NCBI RefSeq assembly: GCF_032362555.1
Contig: NC_083516.1
Span: 211,001-275,000, forward strand
DNA length: 64,000 bases
Reading direction: 5' to 3'
Source: Amyelois transitella
Taxonomy: Eukaryota; Arthropoda; Insecta; Lepidoptera; Pyralidae
Each line of letters starts with the position of its first letter. Position 1 is the first letter of the stretch. This document shows, in pieces, positions 54,495 through 64,000 of the stretch. A program made the position numbers and the translations under genes. The notes under the pieces were generated by a model. That model had not been told where the DNA came from, ran no database searches, and saw only the letters and a list, made by a program, of their open reading frames with translations.

Positions 54495-54650
54495 GATACA
54501 TATAGTCACGTATATTTCTTGCAGGGCAGACAGAGCCAACAGTCTAGAAGACTGATGGCCACGTTCGGCGGTTTTGCTTAATGATGGAATTGAGATTCAA
54601 AGAGTGGTCGTATTCTTTTTTTATTGGCGCCAGGAACCACACGACAGATA
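54495..54650 (-). mobile_element. RepA copy with internal deletion
   Basis: ATACATATAGTCACGTATA tail; GAGATTCAAAGAGTGGTCG marks the deletion joint; head GGAACCACACGAC. Confidence 0.85.
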
Positions 54651-54743
54651 AGTTAAATAAGTTAGGTATGGTTTATATATAAATTAACAAAATTAATTAA
54701 GTAATGTCAATAGACTCTTTTCGATTGAAAGTAATATATATTA

Positions 54744-54790
54744 CTAGCTGTTGCCCGCAACTTCGTTTGCGGGTCATTGGAAATAAGAAA
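54744..54790 (-). mobile_element. Helitron-like 3' end
   Basis: On minus: CCCGCAAACGAAGTTGCGGG then CAACAGCTAG and T. How far the element extends to the right is unclear. Confidence 0.5.
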
Positions 54791-55529
54791 CTTAAGGTTA
54801 TTAAATTTACTCAAATTTCCGTACATGTTACAGAGTAGCTGGTCCCTTTGGCTTCCACATCACAAGATCTATTTCTATTTCGCCAAAAGAAAATGCTCAT
54901 TAGGTTGAACTACTTTTGTCAAGACGTCTTTCCCACAATTCTGATGATTTAGCTGGCCTATAATGGTTCTGCATCAGGTATTCCAAACATTCAATTTTTA
55001 TATGTCAATAAAAAAACTCATTAGGTTGAACAACTTTTGTTAAGACGTCTTTTCCATATAGTGGAAAGTTTAGCTGTTCTGTAATGGTTCAGGTGGCATC
55101 AGGTGTTCCAGATCTTCGATTTTCAGATAATATTTCAACTTACCTACTTTATATTTTATACCTATTAATACTTTACACTTAACTTATATAATTTAACTAA
55201 AAGTTGTAATGTCTTCCATATTTTTTTTTAATAATTCATTGATTTAACGTTAGTGTTGCGGTGATCCATCACAACAAGGCTGCGCCCACGCACGTTGAAT
55301 CACAGGCGTCATTTCGCTCGTAAATAATGCGCAAACGATCGTTTATATATTTGCTGTAGAGTGTCCTTACTGCGCTGTTTTCTGACCTTGTTTTAATTCG
55401 GCAAGTTATTTTTAAGTTACTTTTGAATGCAATTGTTACAAAAATAGTGAACGAATGCAAAGTGTACATACAATTGCACAGAAAAGACTCAGACTTTAAA
55501 ATCTATTACATACACACTATTATCTAATG

Positions 55530-55745
55530 CATACATACATACATATAATCACGTCCATATCCCTTGCGGGGTAGGCAGAGCCAATAGTCTCGAAAAGACA
55601 TAAAGGCCACGTTAAGCTGTACGGCTTCATGATGGAATTGAGATTCAAATAGTGACAATTTGCTGGCCCATCGCCCACAAGAGGAATCCCAAGTTCATAA
55701 CCCTTAGACCTTAGTCGACTTTTACGACATCCATGAGAAAAGTGC
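55530..55745 (-). mobile_element. RepA copy, diverged, headless
   Basis: ATACATACATACATATAATC tail, AGTGACAATTTGCTGGCCCA, then a decayed head side. Confidence 0.82.
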
Positions 55746-55789
55746 CGGATAACAACTGAGTTTATCTTTTTGTATGTAAGTAATTATTT

Positions 55790-55904
55790 ATTTTTGTAAG
55801 GCGTTAAATATCGAACCGCTGATCTGATTTTGATAAAACTTCAAAGGTGTGAAGGATCCGTTTAACGAATTTCTACTTAGTCTAAGTTCGCAGCGAACAA
55901 CTAG
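55790..55904 (+). mobile_element. Helitron-like 3' end, separate family
   Basis: Perfect terminal hairpin GTTCGCAGCGAAC followed by AACTAG and T. The start is uncertain. It overlaps an open minus-strand frame that is not coding. Confidence 0.55.
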
Positions 55905-56208
55905 TGAAATAATATGTGTGACCCTGTTAGGTATTAATCGAAGTGGAGTTAATTCATAGAATTTCTTGTGACTGAGTGAATAATGCGTGCGGTAAAAAAC
56001 ACAAGATCTCAAGGTTTTTTTATTTCAATATTGTATAAGACATTTGTCCTCCATCTCACCAGATGGTAAGTGATGATGAAGACAAAGATGATACATGCCT
56101 ATCCAAGATTTACCCATTTTTTCTACTTTTGAATGTTCGCGGACAGTACTTGTCTGATTACTCGAACCAAAAAGAAACTGTCGAAGCGTTTAGTTCGAAT
56201 AATTATTT

Positions 56209-56456
56209 GGCCGTGTGGTTCCCGGCACTAATAAAAAAAAGAGTATGACCACTCCATCTTGTTTCCATGGATGCTGTAAAAGGCGACTAAGGGATAGGCA
56301 TATAATCTTGAGATTCTTCTTTTAGGTGACGTTCTAGCAACCTATTACTATTTGAATCTCGATTCTATCATTAAACCAAACAACTGAACGCGGCCTATCA
56401 AGATTGTTGGCTCTGTCTACCCCGCAAGGGATATAGACGTGATAATATATAGGTAT
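56209..56456 (+). mobile_element. RepA copy, full length, diverged tail
   Basis: GGCCGTGTGGTTCCCGGCAC to GACGTGATAATATATAGG. A small deletion has removed part of the CAGTCTTTTCAAG hairpin. Confidence 0.9.
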
Positions 56457-56587
56457 ATGGTATTTTGACCTACTACCGAAGATCGCATTTCACCCGTCGG
56501 ATTTTCACAGCTTTTAATCTTGAGAACACTACACTTACCAACAAATTGTAACTACAGATTACTTACATTTACTTATCTTTATAGTGA

Positions 56588-56692
56588 TATAACTTTCGGT
56601 GCGTGAGCCGGCCGCGTGTTAGCGCCGGCGACGCGTGCGCACGGCGCGTCATGCGCACGCGCATTCTCTGTACGTGTGCAGGACAGACGTGA
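56588..56692. promoter_or_regulatory. Short CpG-dense islet
   Basis: Contains GAGCCGGCCGCGTG, GCGCCGGCGACGCGTGCGCA and the palindrome ATGCGCACGCGCAT-like block. Long alternating purine/pyrimidine stretches; surrounded by AT-rich DNA. Confidence 0.4.
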
Positions 56693-56769
56693 CCACAAAA
56701 CACGGTTTTGTTTCCAATTTTATAATACGCAAATCTGAAATAGCAGTTTTGATGTAGGTCCTGGTTATA

Positions 56770-57030
56770 GGTAGTGCCGTGTCGTTCCCGGCACCAATAT
56801 AAAAAAGAATGGGACTATTCCATCTCTTTCCCATGGATGTCGTAAAAGGCGACTAAGGGATATGCTTACATACTTGGGATTCTTTTATAGGTAATGGGCT
56901 AGCGACCTGTCACTATTTGAATCTCAATTCTATCTTAAAGCCAAATAGCTGAACGTGGCCTATCAGTCTTTACAGGACTGTTGGCTCTGTCTACCCCGCA
57001 AGGGATATAGACGTGATTATATGTATGTAT
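56770..57030 (+). mobile_element. RepA copy with 12-bp target duplication
   Basis: GTCCTGGTTATA at 56758-56769 and 57031-57042. Head GTGCCGTGTCGTTCCCGGCA, complete body, ATATGTATGTAT tail. Confidence 0.94.
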
Positions 57031-57304
57031 GTCCTGGTTATACACTGTCGGTGTCTTTGTTCATTTATTCACAATTTTGGAGTAGATAAGCCAGGTCAGC
57101 CTAAGCTGATGTCATTGAAGCTGTTCCCATTATTCAAATTCATTGATTCCTTTCAAATATGTATATACGGATGGTCAGAATATATAAGACGACTGTACCT
57201 ACATATATTGGACAATGGTAACATCATGTTGCCTGAATGGGCATAGGTTTCCTCACAATGTTTTCCTTTATACATCAAAACACTTAACCATTTCATATTA
57301 TTTA

Positions 57305-57508
57305 TCCTACTACTATTATAAAGGCGAAAGTTTGTATGGATGTATGGATGTTTGTTACTCTTTCACGCAAAAACTACTGAACCGATTACCATGAAATTTG
57401 GTATGTAGGTAGCTGAAGACCCAGAATAACACATAGGCTACTTTTTATCCCAGAGTTCCCGCGGGATTGATAGGGTTTCCATGCGGACGAAGTCGCGGGC
57501 GGCCTCTA
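57305..57508 (+). mobile_element. Helitron-like element, second subfamily
   Basis: A then TCCTACTACTATTATAAAGG; CATGCGGACGAAGTCGCGGG near the end, then GCGGCCTCTA followed by T. Sister of 40573-40775. Confidence 0.68.
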
Positions 57509-57799
57509 TAAGTAATAATGGAATTAAACGTTCACGTTACGTACCTTTATTTAATCTCGGAAGATCCGTGGTCACCTAGCGACTGAAATCCAGTGTGCAC
57601 GGCTATATGTTCTTCAACCGCCAACTGCCGTCAAAATACACAATAACAAAGTCCGTATTCTGGAAATTTCATATTTTAAAAACAAGTAAAAATAGAACCA
57701 TTACGCCATAAAAGCTCAGATTTTATGGGCTTATACGGTTACTAATTACCCACAGCCCATATTAGCCCATATACGTGCATTACAAAGGTTGGTGCGGTG

Positions 57800-57885
57800 A
57801 GCCCACGCGTGGGAGTGGTGACGTCACCGACCGGCAGCCTTATATGGTGCAGCCTGCGCAGGCGCACTCAATGAACCATTCAGTA
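57800..57885 (+). promoter_or_regulatory. Promoter-like islet with CRE and CArG/TATA motifs
   Basis: CCCACGCGTGGG (57802-57813), the CRE palindrome GGTGACGTCACC (57817-57828), CCTTATATGG (57838-57847; both an SRF CArG box and a TATA-like element), a TGCGCAGGCGCA block, and an initiator-like CTCAATG with its A at 57870, about 29-30 bp after the TATA start. No coding exon follows clearly. Confidence 0.4.
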
Positions 57886-58057
57886 TTGTATTCGAGTAAA
57901 TAAGTTTGCATTCATAATTCCTAGATGGTTCTAAGAATAGTAATAAGTTTCGTGTCTCGGTCGTGTATACCTATTAATTAGGAATTTAATTTTATTTAAC
58001 GCAATATAAATGTAATAATATTTTTTTTTATAAATGTTGTTATTGTTTTTTATATCT

Positions 58058-58110
58058 TTTTCCATTTGCCACGATCCCTGCATACTTATTTCGCTTCATT
58101 TGCAAACGTG
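58058..58110 (-). mobile_element. RepC LINE 3' fragment
   Basis: CCATTTGCCACGATCCCTGC and ACTTATTTCGCTTCATTTG, matching the C-terminal coding end. Confidence 0.5.
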
Positions 58111-58144
58111 ACTGTGCTGTATGTTGCCCGGCAAAAATAAAAAA

Positions 58145-58300
58145 CGATTGAATCCCAAGTCTATAAGCCTATCCCTTGGTCGCCTTTTACGACATCCATG
58201 GAAAATATATGGAGTGGTCCCATTCCAAAGTGCCATGAACCACACGACAATTTGTGATATACATACATACATACTCGTATAATCACTTCCATATCCAATA
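58145..58300 (-). mobile_element. RepA copy, rearranged
   Basis: Head-side blocks (AGCCTATCCCTTGGTCGCC; GAACCACACGAC) precede a (CATA)n tail block, the reverse of the normal order, so two pieces have been joined. Confidence 0.6.
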
Positions 58301-58445
58301 TTTGTCTTTTATCATATCTATGTCTTAATTTGTGATATACGTTAATAGTAATGGACTCAGTCCTTCATCCATCTTGATAAAAAGTATTATTTAATGATTG
58401 AATTTCAACATTTTTATAGATCATAGAAGTAAATTACAAACTATG

Positions 58446-58632
58446 TGCCGTGTGGTTCCCGGCATCAATATAAAAAAGAATAGGACCACTCCATCTCTAT
58501 ACCATGGATGTCACTATTTTAATCTCAATTCTATCATAAATCCAAATAGCTGAACGTGGCCATTCAGTCTTTTCAAGACTGTTAGCTCTGTTTACCCCGC
58601 AAGGGATATAGACGTGACCATATATATGTATC
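58446..58632 (+). mobile_element. RepA copy flanked by a 46-49-bp direct repeat
   Basis: The flanks 58400-58445 and 58633-58681 both read GAATTTCAACA...GATCATAGAAGTAAATTAC and CAAACTATG (with a 3-bp difference in length). Head GTGCCGTGTGGTTCCCGGCA starts exactly at the repeat edge. Internal deletion between ATGGATGTC and ACTATTTTAATC. Confidence 0.92.
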
Positions 58633-58824
58633 GAATTTCAACAACATTTTGATAGATCATAGAAGTAAATTACAAACTATGAGACTTCTAGTAACACAGT
58701 AGGAAAACCCGACACAAAATAATCATTTCCAACATCAACCCATACGTGCCCCGCTTCCTTATAGCTACTAATTTACACAAATTCTCATGTTGTATGTGTG
58801 TCTTGTCATACTTATCGCCTGTAT

Positions 58825-58935
58825 TGGCGCGGCGTGGGCTGGACCTATAGCGATGTGATTTACTCGATCGCATAGCGACACCGGCCGGTCTGGGATGCCG
58901 CCGTCGCCCACCGCGGACCTTATAGGATTGCACTA
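58825..58935. promoter_or_regulatory. GC-rich islet, function unknown
   Basis: GGCGCGGCGTGGGC, CTCGATCGCATAGCGAC, CCGGCCGG and CGCCGTCGCCCACCGCGG within 110 bp of otherwise AT-rich DNA. No splice-bounded exon was recognised. Confidence 0.3.
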
Positions 58936-59045
58936 GTGATATCATTCATGATTTTTTTTATCAAAAAACTAATAATATATAATCACGCCTCTTTACAAAC
59001 TTGAAAAAAAATACATACATACAAACTTGAAAAATCATAAAAATA

Positions 59046-59303
59046 TACATATAATCACGTCTATATCCCATGCGGGGTAGACAGAGCCAACAGTCTCGAA
59101 AAGACTGATAGGTCACGTTCAGCTATTTGGTTTTAAGATAGAACTGAGGTTCAAATAGTGACAGGTTGCTAGCCCATCGCCTAAAAGAAGAATCCCAAGT
59201 TTATAAACCAATCCCTTAGTCGCCTTTTACCACATCCATGGGAGAGAGATAGAGTGGTCCTATTCCTTTTTTCTATTGGTGCCGGGAACCACACGGCACC
59301 CGG
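59046..59303 (-). mobile_element. RepA copy with 10-bp target duplication
   Basis: CATAAAAATA at 59036-59045 and 59304-59313. Complete body; head GGGAACCACACGGCACCCGG. Confidence 0.92.
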
Positions 59304-59508
59304 CATAAAAATAAATACTGAATATAAATATGTATGTACTACAATTAAACGCGCACGTAACGTACCTTTATTTTATATCGGACGTTCCGAATCATGTGAC
59401 CACGGACGTACGTATAATTAACATATAATTCAACGCGAAAGTTTAAAATCAATAAAAAACTAAAGATAATTTAATTAATCCCACAACAGAAGCTATAATA
59501 TAATAAGA

Positions 59509-59560
59509 CTAGCTGTTGCCCGCGACTTCGTCCGCGTAAATTTCGAGTTGAATCTTGATC
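59509..59560 (-). mobile_element. Helitron-like 3' end
   Basis: On minus: ACGCGGACGAAGTCGCGGGC then AACAGCTAG and a T-side flank. The 5' end was not located; a fragment at 59605-59675 matches 47940-48010. Confidence 0.5.
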
Positions 59561-59767
59561 ATACAGTCAGATAGAGCTGACAGACTAAAAATGTAAAAAA
59601 AAATTCTCTATCCGTTTCAGTCAAAATATTAAATGTACAGACAAAATATTTTTACTGTTTTATTATATGTATAGATTTCGCCTGATTGACTGACTGACAT
59701 ATCAGCACATAGCTAAAACCGTTGAGTCAAAAGTTTTTTTCGGGACATATAAAAAATACATATGTAT

Positions 59768-59911
59768 GTGCCGTGTGGTTCCCGGCGCCTTTACAAAAAA
59801 GAATGGGACCACAAAATCTCTTTCCAATTGATGTAGTAAAAGGCGACTAAGCGTGATAGGCTGATAAACTTGGAATTCTTCTTTTAGGCGATGGGCTAAA
59901 AACCTGTCACG
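59768..59911 (+). mobile_element. RepA copy, 3' part displaced
   Basis: GTGCCGTGTGGTTCCCGGCG head to AAAAACCTGTCACGTAATAT, where the next insertion begins. Confidence 0.85.
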
Positions 59912-59928
59912 TAATATGTAGATACATA

Positions 59929-60243
59929 CATACATACATATGGTCACGTCTATATCCCTTGCGGGGTAGACAGAGCCAATAGTCTTGAAAAGACTGAATG
60001 GCCACGTTCAGCTATTTGGCTTAATGATAGAATTGAGATTCAAGAAGTGACAGGTTGCTAGCCCATCGCCTAAAAAGAATCCCAAGTTTCTAAGCCTATT
60101 CCTTAGTCGCCTTTTACGACATCCATGGGAAAGAGATGGAGTGGTCCTATTCTTTTTTTGTATTGGTGCCGGGAACCACACGGCACGTATTGGTGCCGGG
60201 AACCACACGGCACGTATTGGTGCCGGGAACCACACGGCACCGT
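59929..60243 (-). mobile_element. RepA copy with triplicated 5' end and 17-bp target duplication
   Basis: TAATATGTAGATACATA at 59912-59928 and 60244-60260. Body complete. At the head, the 28-bp block CGTATTGGTGCCGGGAACCA...CGGCAC occurs three times in a row (about 60160-60240), all inside the target duplications. Confidence 0.95.
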
Positions 60244-60503
60244 TAATATGTAGATACATATTAAAAATAATATACCTATCTCAGTTCTACATACATAAAT
60301 TATATAAATCAACTAACAAACTTATTTTTTTATATTGAATTTGAATATTTTAATATTTAATCAAAGCACACAATTGATTTATATCTGTACGTGGGCAAAA
60401 TAATATAAAACAATAAATAAACTGAACCGAACTGCATATGTTTTCTAATAATGATAGCTTCGTGTTTGTAAATACCTAGCAATTATATAATTACTAGCTC
60501 TTA

Positions 60504-60738
60504 TATAAAAAAAGAATAGGACTACTCCATACGTTCCCATGGATGGTAGTAAAAGACGACTAAGGGATAGGCTTATAAACTTGGGATTTTTCTTTTAGAC
60601 GATGGGCTAGCAACCTGTCACTATTTGAATCTATTTTCTCAATTCTATCATCAAACCAAAAGCTGACATAGCCTATCAGTCTTTTCAAGTCTGTTGGCTC
60701 TGTCTACCCCGCAAAGGATATAGACGTGATTATATGTT
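60504..60738 (+). mobile_element. RepA copy lacking the head
   Basis: Begins ATAAAAAAAGAATAGGAC; a CTATTTTCT insertion follows GAAT; ends GACGTGATTATATGTTG. Confidence 0.88.
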
Positions 60739-60859
60739 GTGTTATACTATTGCATTTCGTTGATGTTTTGAAGGCGGTTAACTTTTATGTACCCCACTGT
60801 ACATGGCATCATCAGAATTTCTCGAAAATTTAAATTTACTCTCAGACATCTTTTATTGA

Positions 60860-61060
60860 AGTGGGTTATAATCACGTACACACACATATCCACCACGTCT
60901 TTATCCCTTACGGGGTAGATAACGCCAATAGTCTAGAAGGCCACGTTCAGCTGTATGGCTTAATAATGGAATTGAGATTCAGATAGTGAGAGGTTGCTAC
61001 CTCGTGGACTAAAAGATAATCTCACGTTGGTTAGCCTTTCCCTTGATTGGGTTTTACATT
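60860..61060 (-). mobile_element. RepA copy, old
   Basis: CACGTCTTTATCCCTTACGG, TTGAGATTCAGATAGTGAG; decayed head. Confidence 0.7.
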
Positions 61061-61538
61061 CTGAGGGAGAAGCTGCTATATATACTATACTTTTTCTTCA
61101 TTTCCAGACCGGCAATATACATACATTTATATTAATTAATCAGAAAAGTACTAATAATAAATATACCTAATTAAACAATTTAAACTAATATTAATTATTT
61201 TATAATAATAAAAAAAAACTATTCTAAATTACAAGCTAAAAACATTATTGTTTAAATTTTATGTAAAAAATAATTAATATTTATATTAATTATTTTTTAA
61301 ATAATTTTGCTCATTACAAGCGCGTTGATGTCTTATCAAGGAAGATTATAAAAACACATTTTGACTTTATTTGAAACTACCTTTTGCACGGGCCTTCGCT
61401 CCTGTGGGAAATTCCAGAACAATACCTGTGTCATTGCCGAAGATCTATTTTATATCTGGGCTATCGCAACAATCAGTTTTGGAGTTTATTCGTTACAAAC
61501 ATACAAAAATATAAATATTTTTCTCTTTATTAATCTTC

Positions 61539-61637
61539 ATTAAGCCTATCAGCTGAACGTGGTCTATTGATCTTTCAAGACTGCAAGCTCTGTCTACCCC
61601 ACAAGGGATATAGACGTGATCATATTAATGAATGAAT
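61539..61637 (+). mobile_element. RepA tail fragment
   Basis: CCTATCAGCTGAACGTGGTC to GACGTGATCATATTAATG with (AATG)n tail. Confidence 0.82.
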
Positions 61638-61671
61638 GACTAATAGTGTGGATCATATCTGGTATGGTACG

Positions 61672-61890
61672 GTGTCTGTGACACAGGAGGTCCCGGGTTC
61701 GAATCCCGGCCAGGGCATGATGAGAAAAGAACTTTTTCTGATTGGCCTGGGTCTTAGATATTTATCTATATAAGTATTTATTATAAAACATAGTATCGTT
61801 GAGTTAGTATCTCGTAACACAAGTCTTGAACTTACTTCGAGGCTAACTCAATCAGTGTAATTAATTGTCCCGTACATATATATTTTTTTT
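61672..61890 (+). mobile_element. RepB SINE, 5' truncated
   Basis: Starts inside the tRNA-like head (GTGTCTGTGACACAGGAGG), box B GGGTTCGAATCCCGGCC, full body; TCCCGTACATATATATTTTT tail. Confidence 0.9.
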
Positions 61891-62330
61891 ATTTATATAT
61901 GAAAGATATAATTTTGAATACAAAAAATGAGAGAGAAACAGTAAATAAACTCTATTATTAGAAGATAATCGATTCATGTTTTCCTTGTGCGCCTACGCAG
62001 GGCTTATTTTAAAATGAGTTTATATCATGTCCATTATTTTTATATGTTTATAGTTGAATTGCTGCTGTTTTAGATTGTTGTGTTGTATAATTATCATGCA
62101 ACATTGTGGCACGAAGAACATAATACATATATCTCTTAAGATACATAAATATACCCTCTTTCCCGGAGCGGTAGGCAGAGTCTTAATCTTGCAACTTTCA
62201 ACAATACCTACATAGTATTATGGGTATACTTGTAATTTCTTTTTAATATTCTTCTTATAGACAAATTCGCACTGTCTACCCCGTAAGGGACAATAATTAA
62301 TATGAGTGTAATAAATTAGTCGCCCGTTGC
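61891..62330. other. AT-rich intergenic DNA
   Basis: No gene recognised. 62150-62195 carries a RepC tail-like piece on minus (CTTTCCCGGAGCGGTAGGC). Confidence 0.5.
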
Positions 62331-62334
62331 GAAT

Positions 62335-62530
62335 AGATGTCGTAAAAGGCGACTGAGGAAAATGCTTTAAACTTCTTTTAAGCGATTATTAGCAACTTGT
62401 CACTATCTGAATCACAATTAACTTGTCACTATCTGAATCACAATTCCATCACAAAGTCATACAGCTTTCCAGTCTTTTCGAGAATGTGGGCTCTGTCAAT
62501 CCCGTAAGAGATACTATATGTGTGTATGTT
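62335..62530 (+). mobile_element. RepA copy, diverged, headless
   Basis: GATGTCGTAAAAGGCGACTG, a duplicated AACTTGTCACTATCTGAATC block, and a tail GATACTATATGTGTGTATG. Confidence 0.8.
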
Positions 62531-62833
62531 GCGTACGTCAACTTGGCGATAATATTCTATTCTTTTAAAAACGACTGAACCGATTTTAATACCCAAGGAA
62601 TTTGATAATTGTATGAATATTTCCAGATATGTAAAAAACAAAGTGTCCTCGACCACGACAACCGGTTATTACCCGACATAAAAAAGAAGGTTCTAAATTC
62701 GTCGGGATCTTTTTATGTTTTCCCATTTAAACCCCTCGAGGAGTTGTGTCTGGTGTATCAATAAATAACGCACTTAGAGCAATTAGAAAAGTTGAGACGC
62801 ATACCCGGAGGCGATAGCTTATCTCTGGAGCGA

Positions 62834-62938
62834 GGGGGAGCGGGAGGGGGGGGGGGAGGGGAGGGGGTCTGTCCAGACCTCCAGGGCTGGCAGAAGTTTA
62901 TTTATGAATATGTTCGATATATTCATGAATAAACTTCT
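62834..62938. other. G-tract followed by an imperfect 20-bp hairpin
   Basis: 62834-62867 is almost pure G with short A/C breaks. 62892-62911 and 62919-62938 (AGAAGTTTATTTATGAATAT and its near reverse complement) pair with one mismatch around a 7-nt loop. Confidence 0.8.
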
Positions 62939-63420
62939 ATTCTATTAAAAATAAAGTTCTTAATACTGTTCTTAATACAATTGTAAAGACTAACTTTACA
63001 ATATTTTATAATTGAGCCGCCATTTATCCATACCATCTTATTTTAAACCTTCTCGCATTTCTTATAAATATTTACCTATTACCATTTCCCTATGCCTTTT
63101 CATTCCCATGTCTGTCCCTATGCCTGTTTATATGAGGTCTGTATGTATATACGTATGCTTAGATCTCGAAAACAACACAACGGATTTTGATGCAATTTTG
63201 ATTGATATTGAGAGGAAGGATTATATCATGAATGCTACCCGAGCAAAGCCGGGCCGGGTGACTTGATGCGCACTCATTAAAAACGTAGTGTATACCAGCT
63301 ACTCCCCTGTGCAGATCGTAAGAGTAAATTAAGGAAAAAACTGGTATCTTAATATCAAATCAATCACCAAGTCATCCAATGAAGTTCAAAAGGTCCATAA
63401 CGAACTTTCAACATACCCAT

Positions 63421-63668
63421 CCCTGGAGGCAGGCGCACGCGCAGCCTGGCGAGCCTTCTCAAGCGCCGTCGAAGCTCCAGTGCTCTCTCGGCCGCCGCCC
63501 GCGCCGCACGCCTACACCCGAGTCACAAGCGCGAACGAACGAAACACGTCATTTTACTAACTTTTAATTTAACTAATATCGCTTGTAACATATGTGCTTA
63601 CTAATATAGTGAAACGAAACGAACAGTGCACTGTTGGTGAATTTAAATGATAACGGTCAGGCTGTCAG
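63421..63668 (+). other. CpG-rich patch and probable first exon of a downstream gene
   Basis: GC-rich from 63421 to 63540 (CTCTCGGCCGCCGCCCGCGC), then AT-rich to a strong donor TGTCAG|GTGAGTG after 63668. The last ATG before it (63648) would give MITVRLS then splice. The exon could be wholly 5' UTR. No product can be inferred because the rest lies outside the window. Confidence 0.4.
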
Positions 63669-64000
63669 GTGAGTGAACAACCCTTCTTGTTGCGATTCTC
63701 TGTAGATAGGTTTAAAGGGTACATATTTATTTTAAAAAATGCAACGTTGGTAGATGACCTTTTGCATATGTTTGAATCGAAGGTAATTGTATAGTAGAAT
63801 GATGTTTATTGATAATTCTTTGGCGATTTTGAAGTGTCGAATATTAATTTACAGTCTTTATGTATAATGCGATATTAAGTCTTTAATATGGTTACAAATA
63901 TTATCTGCCATTTATTCATAACATACCAATTTTTTCCCTATTTCATTTATAACTTGCATAAGTTTTCGCTCGTATCGTATACCAAAATTATACCTACAAA

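Noticed and set aside
56063-56248. 61-codon frame starting MVSDDEDKDD
   Set aside because: The start CCAGATGGTAAGTGATGATG resembles a common lepidopteran repeat, and the end runs into a RepA head.
58688-58945. 85-codon basic frame on minus
   Set aside because: Follows from the GC-rich islet; no splice sites or family.

Overview
The window looks like lepidopteran nuclear DNA. Genes are split by GT-AG introns, coding exons are very GC-rich inside AT-rich introns, and the intergenic space is packed with repeats of kinds common in moths and butterflies: tRNA-derived SINEs, Helitron-like elements ending in CTAG, mariner and BEL/Pao elements. The species cannot be named from sequence alone. No bacterial operons, CRISPR arrays or stand-alone RNA genes were seen.

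Layout. (1) 99-9292, minus: a double-stranded-RNA-binding protein gene, nine exons visible (365 codons), continuing past the left edge. Its introns hold an intact mariner, a 76-bp tandem array and many repeats. (2) 9300-11812: divergent upstream space shared with the next gene. (3) 11824-19386, plus: deltex (WWE-WWE-RING-DTC E3 ligase), ten coding exons, 566 codons, fully reconstructed. (4) 22201-41806: four paralogous EcKL/CHK-like small-molecule kinases, each with two coding exons joined at the same place and phase; two are on minus (22201-23905, 31916-33268) and two on plus (37816-39353, 39805-41806). Between the first two lie a BEL/Pao LTR element that keeps gag-protease but has lost most of pol (25209-29639) and a second intact mariner (29703-31027). 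(5) 41807-63400: about 21 kb with no recognisable host gene, mostly repeats, with a few short GC-rich islets that look regulatory. (6) 63420-63668: a CpG-rich patch and a probable first exon of a plus-strand gene running off the right edge.

Repeat families. Names used here are mine. RepA is a unit of about 260-285 bp that starts at a fixed 5' end (GTGCCGTGTGG) and ends in (TATG)n. By hand I count about 50 copies, roughly 11 kb or one sixth of the window. Several copies have perfect target-site duplications of 10-17 bp, and some sit inside other repeats. RepB is a tRNA-headed SINE (boxes A and B visible) ending near TCCCGTATATATTTA. RepC are 3' ends of a non-LTR retrotransposon whose last ~45 bp resemble the RepA tail. 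RepE and RepH are smaller dispersed families. Helitron-like elements begin TC and end with a GC hairpin plus CTAG followed by T.

The most noteworthy points are the apparent SINE/LINE partnership (RepA with RepC), the gag-protease-only BEL element with LTRs differing at one position, two nearly identical intact mariners, the EcKL kinase cluster, the 76-bp array carrying repeated CTCF-like and octamer motifs, a 28-bp perfect hairpin at 46407-46468, and a promoter-like islet near 57.8 kb. All calls come from reading the sequence; no database search was run.
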